NCBI RefSeq assembly: GCF_010093535.1
Contig: NW_022985187.1
Coordinates: forward strand, 30,500-89,969
Length of the DNA: 59,470 nucleotides
Direction of reading: 5' to 3'
DNA from: Lindgomyces ingoldianus
Lineage: Eukaryota; Ascomycota; Dothideomycetes; Pleosporales; Lindgomycetaceae
Position numbers and translations under genes: made by a program. The notes beneath the pieces are model-generated. The model saw only the letters and a list, made by a program, of their open reading frames with translations. It was not told the DNA's origin and did not search any database. Numbering within the stretch: the stretch's first letter is position 1; each line of letters begins with the position of its first letter. Positions 32,877-43,505 of this stretch are shown in pieces.

Positions 32877-33788
32877 TCTAGAGGCATTACCCCCCTAGAA
32901 CCCTCTCTATACGTAGAGCTACTTGCAACACAACTAATATCTACTAGAGATTGTTGCCTGCTGCTGTAATCTACTGTAGTTTGCTGCAATTTGCTATAGT
33001 TTGCTGCAATTTGCTGTAGTTTGCTTTAGTTTGCTATAGTTTGCCGCAATTTGCTGTAGTTTGCTACAATTTGCCATAGTTTGCCGCAATTTGCTATAGT
33101 TAGCTATAATTTGCTGCAATTTACTTTATGCATTTCCTAACACTACTAGGTAATCTCTTACTAACACCTCTAAGCATTAGCCTATTATATTTAAATAGCT
33201 GTTAAAGAAGCTAAACTAGCAGTTATATAAGTAAAACAGCTTATTAAGGTATTACATGTACTACATTAATATTTGCCTTAATAGAGAGGTAGAGGCAGAG
33301 GCAGAAGCAGCGCTAGAGCTCCCTAGCACTCTAAGAAATTCCTGTAGAGGTAATAAACTATATAAGCTACAGCTTTACAACTAAAGCTTTAATGCTAAAA
33401 TAATTAAATTAACAATATTAAGTAGCAGTATTAGGCGTAGTGTAGCAGTATTAGGCAGTAAAAGGAACAGTTGCAACGCTAGAGAACATAAGGTGCAAAG
33501 AAGAGAAAGACTATTATTATAATAAAGTAGGCGCCCTACCTGCTAAGCTAATACTATATAACTTTTCCTACTGTACTAAAAGGTACGCACAAGAATACTT
33601 AAGCTAAGTATTCTTACATAGTATAATATATATATAGGTAATGCTAGGGTAAGCACTAGCACTAGCAGTTATCTCTAGCCTAGCCTAAACCTCTATAAGC
33701 AAGAGAAGGCTACATAGTTAACTATGCTAACCTAGTTATAATTATAAGAGTAGAAACGCGTTAAAAGCTAAAGCTAAAACATATTCTC
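32877..33788. other. Unassigned degenerate segment
   Basis: The stretch contains a 10-bp tandem array (32980-33119) and then moderately preserved sequence at 33230-33560. On the plus strand 33240-33540 shows a Glu and Ala-rich frame with stops, which could be a transposase or gag end, but I recognise no motif. No terminal repeats were found. It lies between the broken end of P7 and repeat R. Confidence 0.35.
32980..33119. repeat. 10-bp tandem array, 14 units, outside any LTR
   Basis: Units alternate between TTTGCTGCAA and TTTGCTRTAG. The motif is the same as in the solo-LTR arrays (GCTGCAATTT in another phase), but the flanks do not match that LTR. Many units keep CA next to units with TA, as expected from partial RIP. 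Confidence 0.85.
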
Positions 33789-33910
33789 TTAATTACAGCT
33801 AATAATTAACTAATTTCTAAATAACTAATCTTAAATTTATATAAACTTTTAGTTTTTAAAAAATAAATTTTACTAACTTAATTAAAGCTAAAAATTAGCT
33901 AGCTATTATA
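33789..33910. repeat. Dispersed repeat R, copy 2
   Basis: This matches 24118-24240 and is slightly more TpA-rich. It joins directly to a pogo fragment at 33911. Confidence 0.7.
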
Positions 33911-34078
33911 ATAAGTAATTTAGTTATGTATAAAGTTTTTAGCTTAGCGCCTATATACTTTTTTAAAATGTAAAATAACCTATATTATATAGCTATAAAA
34001 AGTATAATAAGTAAAAAAAATATATATAAAGTAATAATTTTACTATCTTTATAGTATTACTAAAAATAAAGTAAGTTA
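33911..34078 (-). mobile_element. Internal fragment of pogo-like element P (P8)
   Basis: About 168 bp match P3 at 20840-21003, within the catalytic domain coding region. There are no ends, so it is a rearranged remnant. Confidence 0.75.
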
Positions 34079-34308
34079 TTAGTAACACTTACTATACTTA
34101 ATATATTTAAGTTTATAAAATATAAAGTTAAGTAAAATCTTTTTTTTAAAACACACTAGTTAGTTATAATTTTTTTAAATAAACTTTAGTAACACTATTT
34201 ATTATTACTTTATATATTTCTTATATTCTTTTCTAAAATAATGTATACTTAATATACATACATTTTTATATTAATTTACATGTAGTTTACTCTAGTATAT
34301 GTTATATA
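34079..34308 (+). repeat. Repeat X, copy c (left part)
   Basis: A strongly RIP-altered match to 26018-26245. It is interrupted at 34308 by Copia-1b and resumes at 40706. Together with 40706-41150 it forms the longest X copy, about 675 bp. Confidence 0.75.
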
Positions 34309-34588
34309 TGTTGAATAGGCTCCGACAGCTAGCTGCTTATAGTATGAGCACTTAAGTAGCAAGAGTAAGAGTGGTGTACAGTGTGCACAGCGTATAAAGT
34401 AGGTAAGGTAAGAGCAACATGTTTCTAGTTCTATTACTCTTATCTTTCCTCTATATAGAGGAAAAGGGGGATATCTAGATGTTTGCGCACAGAGGTTTAC
34501 GCATAAGCATTATGTAACATAGATACATAATCCTGCTTGTGCGCAATTGCTTGTATCTAGGCTGCAACGCTGCTGCTGTGTATAGACA
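34309..34588 (-). repeat. Copia-1b 3' LTR
   Basis: This is 280 bp, TGTTGAATAGG to GTATAGACA on the plus strand. It is more strongly RIP-altered in its second half than the partner LTR at 40421. Confidence 0.93.
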
Positions 34589-37500
34589 CTAGTAACTTTT
34601 CTTTTTGTCTAAAAAGTTGCCTTCTGTACGTGTTACTTCTCTTCTGTCTGTGTAGGTCTATCTAATTATGTTCTGCCTTTACTCTACCTTTATTTATTAG
34701 GACTTGCTTTAGTAATACTATACATTAGAGTAGGCTAGTTGCGCTATATAAATAGCTTTTCTTTTCTTTATTCTTTACTTTCTAAGCTTTACTGTATAAT
34801 TCTCTAGCTCTTTTCTTTTTTTATACAGTGCTAGCAGTGACAGATCCTTATAATAAGAAAAATAAGTGCGTATAATATAAAAAAAATAAAATAAAGGGAA
34901 ATAAGCCTTATACAAAGGTGTTGTTAGTCTAGTTAGTCTAAGGCATCTTTGCGCATAAGATCTAGCTAGTCTACAGATGCTTCTATCTAGACAGAGAGGT
35001 AGTTAGTTAGGACTAATAATTAAAAAGCTTAGTTTAGTGTTTTTTTTATACATGCATCTACTAGGTTATTTTTACTATTAATCTACTTAATTTTAGTAAT
35101 TTCTCTTTTCTTATATAATTTATAGAGTAATATAATGTTAATTATAAGTTACTTTTTACTAGTAGTGCTTAGCTTAATAAAGTAATTATATAGAAACCTT
35201 AAATCTATATAGATTACTACTAGGATTAGTAGCAGTTTAAGCATTTATATAATTTACTGTAGAGTTGTACTAAGAGTAATTACATTATTAAACCCTCTAA
35301 CTATTTTATACAGTTTACTAGTAAGAACACTTCTAGTTACTCTTTTACACTTAGTAGAATTCTAGTGTATAATGTTGCCTAGTATTTTAAAGTAGTTACT
35401 TTACTCTATATAGTTTTTATTACTTAATATAATTAAGAATCCTAGCTGTAAGCTAAGGTCCTTGTTATTAGTAAATAATCTATTTATAAAGATAAACAGC
35501 TTTACATAATTAAGCTGTAATAGTAGGAAAGTAAGACTACACTTACTATTATCTATCTACTATTAGATTTATATGTTAAGTGTGTTAATATTATTATGTA
35601 AAGGGTCTATAGTTTATGTAGTAATAAAGAGGTTAAATACTGCCTCTAGTTAACACATAGATGCAATGTATGCCTTTCTTACACATTACTTAATATATTA
35701 TTATGCAGCATCCTTATTCTCTAGGTTAATTATATAAAAGTAGCTTACTTATTCTTTTTAAGTAAGAACTACTATATTGTGCGTAAGCTTAATCTTTCTA
35801 CTGTTAAACTTAATAGGCTGCTTCTTTACTAGAATAGTCTTACTTTTTATGTAAAACTTTACCTTTTATAGTTTTTTCTCTTCTCTTTATGTAAAATCTT
35901 TTATTATAATGCTTAAAGTGTTATCTATCTATAGGCTAGTAATACTAAAAGTGTGCTCTCCTTTATTAGTAATTAAAAGGTAAAGGTTGTATAAAAAGAT
36001 GTGCATGCGCAGCTTTTTTTTATAGTAGTTATAATATGTCTTAAACTAATACAGTCCTAATTTAGCAGCTCTATACAAAAGTTGTACAACCTAGAGTATT
36101 ATATTTAGTAGAAAGCTCTAGCGCATCTTCTTTAGTAGCTTTATGTACAGCGTGCGCATAAGCTTATCTATTAATTAGATGTATGCTTATATAATATTAC
36201 ATAGTTTAAAATGCATTCTGTACATAGCTCTTAGGCTTACTTTTATAGCTAAAAGTAGTCTCTAGCTTATCCTTTAGATAGTTAGTAACTAGGTAAGGAT
36301 TTCTCTTTTCTCTTTATCTAAGTAGCTAGCAAACACTAGGCAGGATTTTTTATATAGTTAGGTTGTTTTGCCTTTTACTTCTTATATAAAGCAAAGGTTA
36401 AAAATCTAACTTTTATACCTTATTAAGTTATATGCTATAACTTTAAAAGTGCTATTAGTAATTAAGGTGTTTATCTTTATATAGTCTAATTTCTTAAATA
36501 GTTCTTTAGGTGTAGTAATTACACTGTCTATATAAAGCTTAATAAATAAGGCCTAATTATTCTTCTTTTTCTAGGTTAGAAATACCTAGTCTAGACTTTA
36601 TGCAGGTTTCCTTTACCTTTTACTTCTCTTAGTATCTATATCTTCTCTTTACACTAGTGCGGCATTGCTATCCTAAGGGGCTTAGTCTATAGTAGGCTCT
36701 AGTTCTGCCTTTATAATATTTTTATAAGGCTGTCCTCTCTTTTTTTTCTTTAAGAGATCCTTTTATACAGGGATTAGTTTATCTAGGTTATTTATTATAG
36801 GTAGGTTGTCTTTTTTCTTTTCTTTATAGTACAGTTTAACCTGCGTACATTAGAGCTTTAGTAGGCTATTCTTTTTTTTAATAATAATGTCTCTCTTTTT
36901 AATGCTTTTAATTTTGTATAGGCTAGTCTAGCCTTTCTTCTCTCTCTATGCTATAATCTTTAAGCTAAGGGGGAGGTTAAGAACTTTATATATTATAGGG
37001 CTATTATAAGTATTAATTACATAATTAATGTTTACTTTTACATAGTTCTTTTAAAGTATTTTTATTACCTTTTGTATAGCGCTTGCTTATGTAATAATGT
37101 CTAGTAATAGTAAAAAGTCTAGGTTAATTCTTAGGTATGCCCTAAAGACTAGCAGCATAAGTACTAGACTGTGTAGGCTAGCTATGTTGTTTAGAGCCTT
37201 AACTGCTATCTGCAGGATAGCCTTATTATCTGTATAGTTACCTAGCTTAGTCTTTAGAATGTTAAACGCTTGTTAGAGAGGTGTGTGCGCGCGCTTAACC
37301 TTTTTAACTACCTAATGTGCTTCTACAGGCATCTGCCTACATGTAGCTTCTATAATCTTTGCATAAGCTTAAAAATCCTCTAAAGTAAAGTTTATACTAG
37401 AGTTATGCATAATATAGTTTAGAGGTCTTTAATAAGTGTTAATCTAGCATTTGCATAGTGCATCCTAGGTATCTTGTGTAGACATAGATTTTAGAAATAT

Positions 37501-40420
37501 AGCAGCCTAAAATAATATGTCTATATTAATAACATATAGAACATCCTTATTATTAATTTATATAATGTTAATAACAACTTTATAGTTAAAGTAGGTGTTA
37601 TTTTTAATTATAAACTTAAATCTTTATAAGGCCTAGTTATATAATTAGCAAAAGTAGCAGAACTTCTTAATCTCTTCTAGCACTACAGCATTAATGTTGT
37701 GGCTAGCGCTAGTTAGCATCTTCTAGAGTCTCTCTATGCAGGGGTGTCTAAATTAGCAGTAGAGGCAGTAGAGTTCTAATTTAGTAAAGAAAGACATAGA
37801 TTCTTTTTTACTAACATTAAAAAAAAAGTGTTCTTATTTTTATATAATAAGTATAGTAGTTTTGTCTTTACATATAATAACATTTAGAACATTGTTAAAG
37901 TATGCCCTAAGTTAGTTAGCATCTGCTAGTAATAGCAGGAATAGTGTTAAAGTCTCTAGAATGTAGTATGTAACTAGACTAATTAGGTTCTAGATTTATA
38001 CAGTACTAATTAATCTCTTTAGTGTCTAGCTTTTAAAGCTAATATCTATTTAGCTAAGTGTCTAATTAATTTCTATATGTAGGTTCTTTTATACATACAC
38101 CTTAAGTTAGGACTTGCTAATAGTAGAGATCTTTACTGCACCTATGTTCTATAGTTTACCTTAGTATACTGTACAGTATTAGTTATTAAGGATAAACTGC
38201 TTAGCATATTTCTTAAGTTTAATGCTATAGATGTCCTCTTCTATTGCACAGTGTAAATAGGCAGTAAAGGTAAGGTAGTTAACAGCTTTTTTAGCATTTT
38301 TACCCTTTTATTTTATTTTCTTTGCATTATGTAAATTATTCTTTTCCTTAGGGTAACCTTTAAAGTTTTAGATATATAAGGTAATAGCTTTACATAATAA
38401 GGTCTTATTATAGAAATCTTTATATAAGGCAACATACTAGTTCTTTGCTTATATATAGTTATTATAAGAGTAGTTTAATAACTAACATCTTTTTTTATAG
38501 TAGACAAAGCACTTCTTTATCTGTGTGTAGTTGTCTCTAGATTATAGCCTAAACCTAGATAGAGATCTTCTATGTTATCCTTTTCTGCGCAGAGGGAAGC
38601 TTTCTTCTTGTTGTGTAGACTTTTATTATGTAGAGTTATATTAGTAGTCTATGTAGTATGCATTAGGCAGTTCCTAGAGGTATTAGTTTACCCTTTAGTC
38701 TATAGTAACTTAGAGTAATGCCTATAAGTTGCTAAATAAGGCTTTGCATAAAGGCTTAATAGTAAACATAGCATGTTCTAGTTCTAGTTATCCTTAATAG
38801 GCTTATATAATAGCAGTGTGCAGTAGAACATCCTTTTAAAATTTTATTCTTAGTGCCTTTTATATAAGTGTAAGCTTGTTAATTATTATTTTAAAAACTT
38901 TATGTAAACTCTTATTAAAGTTCTTTTATTAGCATTATGTAAAGGTTATTATTGTCTAGTCTGTTTAGTACTAGCTATAGTTTACATTAGTGTTAAAGTA
39001 ACTGCTTAAGGTGTTGTACAAATGCTTCTAGTTATATCTAGGGCCTATATTGTGCATATAGTACATATTTGCCTAACCTTTTAGGATGTTTAGAAAGATG
39101 TCTGTGTACTAAGTTTTCTAGATATCTAGCTATTAACATAGATTAATAAAAATCTTTATTTTATCTATAAAAATGTTATATAGTTAACCTATATAGTTAT
39201 TATTCTTTTTCTATGCTTTTTAAAATTATATAATTTTGTCTGCTAGGAGTTTTTCTTTAGTAGTTTCTCTTTAGAGTAGAAGTTTGTACAGGTTGTAATG
39301 TAGTATAGATTGTGCAGGTGGTATTAGTGGTGCATACACTACTGCAGGCGGTGGTGTGTGCAATTAAGGGTGTGGAGCAGGCGTTAGGTAGGGTGGCATG
39401 TATTGTTTGTACAGTAATTAGTGTAGTGCTAGCTAAGGTGTAGAAGCAGGTAATGCTAGTATATTTAGTGTTAATAGCAGCATTATGTTTAGTCTGCTTC
39501 TGTGTAGAGCCTTATATAGTAATAAGGGTTGTGTATAAAGCCTTTCTAGTGCAATTACCTTTCCTTATGCTATATTATACAGCTTCTAGGCTTAGGTACT
39601 TTTAGTGCCTAGCTATAGTGTAATTCTCTTGTCCTCTAGCACTTATATAAGCTCCCTTTTAAATGCGCAGCTAAGTGCTAAGAAGTCTTATAGTGTCTAT
39701 CCTTTAAAATCCTCTATGTACGCACTTAGAAAAGTAGCGCCCTTCTAAGTTGTTATGTGTAGATTAGTAATTACATAACCTGTGTATAATTAAGTCTATA
39801 GGCTTGTTAGAGCTTCTAACATGTTAATCTTGTTATTCTAGTACTCTAGGCTAGTCTTATTCTATAGTGTTGCCTCTAATATCCCTATGTCCTTTATAAG
39901 TTATTTATATAATAGGAATTGTTTCTTATATTCTTTCTATTATTACACAGAGTTGTTAGTTGCTAATAAGATTTTATTATAATAGTATAGTTAATTACTT
40001 TTCTAGTAGATTGCACAGGTACTGCTGTTGTCTAGCTGCTAGGTTGTGCAGCTTTAATAGCTTTAGTGTGCGCCTTACACTATCTCCTCTTTACTTTGTA
40101 CAGTAGCAGAGCTTGCTGTGTAATGCAAAGGATTAATGTGCTATTATCTAGCTACTAGGTTATACAGCTTTAGTAGCTTTAGTGTGTGTCTCACACTATC
40201 TCCTCTTTACTTTATACAGTAGCAAAGCTTGCTGTATAATGCAAAGGATTAATTTACTATTCTAAAGGATAAGTAACTAAATAAAGTACCTTGTAAAGCG
40301 TAGGTACTCTACTGTTACTCTTCCTAAGGGATAGGTAACAAAACAAAGTACTTTATAAAGTGTAGGTACTTTGTTATTACTTTTACTAATTTATAGTTAA
40401 TTAAATTAACTACTAATTAG
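34589..40420 (-). pseudogene. Copia-1b gag-pol, RIP-degraded
   Basis: On the minus strand the RNase H end is recognisable at about 35370-35050 (STKCKRVTRSVLTSKLYK, then YKKREITKIK and a NPADA-like end), typical of fungal copia polyproteins. Before it, 35530-35370 reads LNYVKLFIFINRLF and LGFLII, the connection after reverse transcriptase. The segment following the integrase core is at about 37290-36880, with the same FNILKTKLGNYT block as Copia-1a. Reverse transcriptase is expected at about 36700-35500 but I could not identify its catalytic motif. A block near 38260-38130 (CAIEED-like, KLKKYAK, ILNNQYC) is of unknown function. No frame is usable. Confidence 0.8.
40024..40257. repeat. 117-bp tandem duplication in Copia-1b leader
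   Basis: Units 40024-40140 and 40141-40257 both contain TCTAGCTGCTAGG-like, TTTAGTGTGYGYCT and AGCARAGCTTGCTGT motifs. The second is more TpA-rich. A further shorter duplication of about 60 bp (TAAAGTACCTTGTAAAG-type) follows at 40262-40385. Corresponding repeats occur in Copia-1d. Confidence 0.8.
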
Positions 40421-40700
40421 TGTTAAATAGGCTCTAACAGCTAGCTGCTTATAGTATAAGCACTTAAGTAGCAAGAGTAAGAGTGGTGTACAGTGTGCAC
40501 AGTGTACAAGGTAGGTAAAGTAAGGGTAACATGTTTCTAGTTCTATTGCTCTTGTCTTTCCTCTGTACAAAGGAAAAGGGGGATATCTAGATGTTCGCGC
40601 ACAGAGGTTCGCGCACGAGCATCATGTGACATAGATACGTGATCCTGCTCGTGCGCGATCGCTTGTATCCAGGCCGCGACGCTGCTGCTGCGTACAGACA
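40421..40700 (-). repeat. Copia-1b 5' LTR
   Basis: This is 280 bp, TGTTAAATAGG to GTACAGACA on the plus strand. Its 40590-40700 part keeps an almost unmutated GC-rich sequence identical in style to the Copia-1a LTR. Confidence 0.93.
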
Positions 40701-40705
40701 ATATA

Positions 40706-41150
40706 AAATATATTTAAATTATAGTTAGTTATGTTTATTCTACTTTTTAAGCTATATTAGTGTGTTAGGAAATATCATTAGCTATATTAGTGTGTTAAGG
40801 ATTAGCATTAGCTATATTAGTGTGTTAGAGATTAGCATTAGCTATATTAGTGTGTTAGAGATTAGNNNNNNNNNNGATTAGCATTAGCTATATTAGTGTG
40901 TTAGAGATTAGCATTAGCTATATTAGTGTGTTAGAGATTAGTATTAGCTATGCTTAGTTACAGGCTGTAATTAGTTACATGCTATAGTTAAATATTATTA
41001 TTATATGTCTATTACCTGTCTAATACTAATTTAATAAGCATTATGCTACAACTATTCTTTAACCTAAATAACCTACCTTATTGTACTAACTATTGCTCTA
41101 AGCAAGCTTTGCTTTTACAGATCATTTATAAACTGTTGTAGTATTTTAGT
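40706..41150 (+). repeat. Repeat X, copy c (right part)
   Basis: Continuation of 34079-34308 after the Copia-1b insertion: a short lead, the minisatellite, then the common right part ending GTAGTATTTTA. Copia leader sequence starts immediately afterwards. Confidence 0.75.
40755..40955. repeat. 30-bp minisatellite of repeat X, RIP-altered, with an assembly gap
   Basis: Six or more units of GGATTAGCATTAGCTATATT followed by AGTGTGTTA. Ten N characters at 40866-40875 interrupt it, so the real unit number is unknown. Confidence 0.9.
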
Positions 41151-41692
41151 AGTATAGTTAATTACTTTTTTAGTAAATTATATAAGTGCTGCTATTATTA
41201 TCTAGCTACTAGTTTATGCAGCTTTATTATTTATTTTAGTGTACATCTTACACTATTTTCTTCTTACTTTATATAGTAGTAAAGCTTACTGTATAATGTA
41301 AAGAGTTAATCTACTATCTTTAAAGATAAGTAATAAAATAAAGTACTTTATAAAGTATAAGTACTTTATTATTACTTTTACTAATTTATAGTTAATTAAA
41401 TTAACTACTAATTAGTGTTAAATAGGCCTCTTTTAGCTAGCTGCTTATAGTATAAGCACTTAAGTAGTAAAAGTAAGAGTAGTGTACAGTGTGCACAGCG
41501 TACAAAGTAGGTAGAGTAGGGGCAACATGTTTCTAGTTCTATTGCTCTGTCTTTCCTCTGTACAGAGGAAAAGGGGAATATCTAGATGTTTGCGCACAGA
41601 GGTTTGCGCGCAAGCATTATGTGACATAGCTACATGATCCTTCTCTTGCGCGATAACTATCTAGACTGTAACGCTGTTGCTACGTACAGACA
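41151..41692 (-). mobile_element. Copia-1c fragment: 5' LTR and leader
   Basis: 41151-41415 matches the copia leader at 39973-40420 (with one unit of the 117-bp duplication), and 41416-41692 is a 277-bp LTR from TGTTAAATAGG to GTACAGACA. The coding region is missing; repeat X adjoins instead. It is strongly RIP-altered except for small islands. Confidence 0.82.
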
Positions 41693-41806
41693 CTTTATAT
41701 AATAAAAATATTTTTATAAAATTTTAAAAATATAATTCTTTAAAATAAAAAAGATGTAAAATGCTTTAAAGAGGCTTTTTCTTCTTTATTAATCTTATAG
41801 ACTTAT

Positions 41807-42277
41807 TGTTAGATATGCGCACCTACTGTCAAGACAGGAGGAACGCTGGACGAAAGCTGCTACATAGTACGAGCAATAAGCTCGAACAGTATATTGCTGC
41901 AAATTGCTGCATGTTGCAGCATTTTGCAACAAACTGCAGCATGTTGCAGCATTTTGCAACAAATTGCAGCATGTTGCAGCATTTTGCAACAAATTGCAGC
42001 ATGTTGCAGCAAATTGCAGCATTTTGCAACATTTTGCAACAAATTGCGGCATGTTGCAGCATTTTGCAACAAATTGCAGCATGTTGCAGCTGGTCGCGCA
42101 TAGGGCTAGTGCGCGAGAGACTCGGACCGGAAAAACAAAAGCCGAGCAACACGAGCAGAGCAGACAAAAAGAAGAAGAAACATCGATAAATCAATACAAT
42201 CAATCATCACCCCATACATTATATCCAAAACCCATCATTCATCTTAGGAAGCCTAGAAACAGTGCTTCAATCTAACA
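41807..42277 (-). mobile_element. VNTR-type solo LTR, copy 3 (long array)
   Basis: This 471-bp copy is inverted relative to 26686-27026, starting TGTTAGATATGCGCACC and ending CTTCAATCTAACA, flanked by CTTAT at 41802-41806 and 42278-42282. The body outside the array is nearly identical to copy 2, and little RIP-altered although its surroundings are. The size difference comes from the array. Six overlapping reading frames of up to 127 codons on both strands are by-products of the repeat. Confidence 0.88.
41893..42089. repeat. 10-bp tandem array in solo LTR copy 3 (about 20 units)
   Basis: The 10-mers GCAGCATGTT, GCAGCATTTT and GCAACAAATT form a 30-bp higher-order unit repeated several times, with some single 10-mer deletions and additions. 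Confidence 0.9.
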
Positions 42278-42282
42278 CTTAT

Positions 42283-43272
42283 ATAATAGCTTTTCTAGTA
42301 AAACATAAAAAAGAAAATACATAATTTAATAAACATTATGTTATATAAGCTAACTACCTAGGTATTTATAGTATAGTAAAAATAGTAAAACTTACTTTAA
42401 AAGCATATTTTTTACTAAATTATAATAGTTTTACATTTTTATTATTATATAAACTAGGCTAATAAAGTAATACTTACCTTGAGGTTTTTTACTAAAGACT
42501 AAAAAGTATAAAAAGCTTAGCTAAAATAATTCTAGCTTAGTTTTTAATTTAAATATTAAAATTTATTATTAACACTTTTTAAAGTAAAGCATAAAAGTAA
42601 AGAAGATAATAAGCTACCTATTATATAATAGTATATATTCTTTGTAAAGTCTAAAATTATTTTATTAAAGCTATAACTAAGTAAATTTTTAGTAATTAAG
42701 CTTTAGTAAAGAATCTAAATAAGTAGGTAAAGTATATAAAAGAGCTAGTAATAAAAAGAGTTAAAGATGTGTTAAAATAGTACTAGAATAATATATAATA
42801 ATTTTAGTAGCGCCTTTTTTACTTATCTTACACTTAAGATCTACTTTATACTACTTATAAGTAAGAAACTAGAACATATTTTCTTTAAAGTATGCTATAT
42901 AATCTTTTAGACTTAAGTATTATTAAATTCTAATATTTTCAAAGTAATTAAATTTTTAAATTACTAGTTAAATTAAAAATAAATAAAAAAGTAAAAAAAC
43001 TATTAATTTTAAGTAATTTATTATATAATATTATAGCACTTATTTTTATTATTACTTTTTAGCTTTTTAATCTTGTACAGGTAATCTATAACAGCTATGT
43101 TATTTACACTAGAAGATAAAGTAGCTAGGGGACCTATACTATTATTAGGTGTTAGATAATACTAATTAGGTTAAGAGCTATTATAGTAACTGCAATAGGC
43201 AGCTTAATTTTTAAATTTATAATTAGCGCAAGTAGCTACTTACTTAAATAAAAGTAAAACACACTTTAAGAA
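42283..43272. other. Unassigned AT-rich segment
   Basis: About 1 kb of heavily RIP-altered sequence with no terminal repeats and no motif that I recognise on either strand. It was the target of two solo LTRs (CTTAT and TAAAC duplications at its borders). The part at 43090-43250 is slightly less altered. It may be an old element, but I cannot assign it. Confidence 0.3.
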
Positions 43273-43277
43273 TAAAC

Positions 43278-43454
43278 TGTAGAGGATAAAATAGCCTAGC
43301 AGTAGCTGTTTAGAAGATTGGATGAAGTGACTCTGCTATCTAAGAGAGCTGAAGGCTCTCCTTATATACACCGAGCTTCGGAACATAATATCTCCAGATC
43401 CCGAGCTGCGTCCCAGGCTCTGAGCCCCAGCCAAGGCTCTTAGTATACGCAACA
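43278..43454 (-). mobile_element. Solo LTR of Copia-A family
   Basis: This 177-bp solo LTR, the inverse of 9825-10001, is flanked by TAAAC at 43273-43277 and 43455-43459. It starts TGTAGAGGATAAAA and ends ATACGCAACA on the plus strand. It is less altered than the 9825 copy, so it is a good reference for the LTR. A TATATA motif lies near 43365 (minus-strand promoter position). Confidence 0.92.
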
Positions 43455-43505
43455 TAAACTATAGTACAAATAGCTAGCATACTTTACTATTTAAGTTAGT
43501 TATTA

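Larger units (their letters stand above)
34309..40700 (-). mobile_element. Copia-1b, complete LTR retrotransposon
   Basis: This 6392-bp element has two 280-bp LTRs and is flanked by ATATA at 34304-34308 and 40701-40705. It reads on the minus strand. The empty site is represented by 26240-26260, where repeat X is continuous. Relative to Copia-1d it lacks two stretches in the 3' untranslated part (near 34760 and 34850). Confidence 0.95.

Noticed and set aside
32966..33125. CRISPR-like array
   Set aside because: The 10-bp units are contiguous with no unique spacers, and the setting is fungal repeat DNA.
41795..42275. Overlapping reading frames of 69-127 codons with Cys, Leu and Gln-rich repeats on both strands
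   Set aside because: They all fall in the 10-bp tandem array of a solo LTR; a 30-bp higher-order unit automatically stays open in several frames. No start context, conservation or domain supports a gene.
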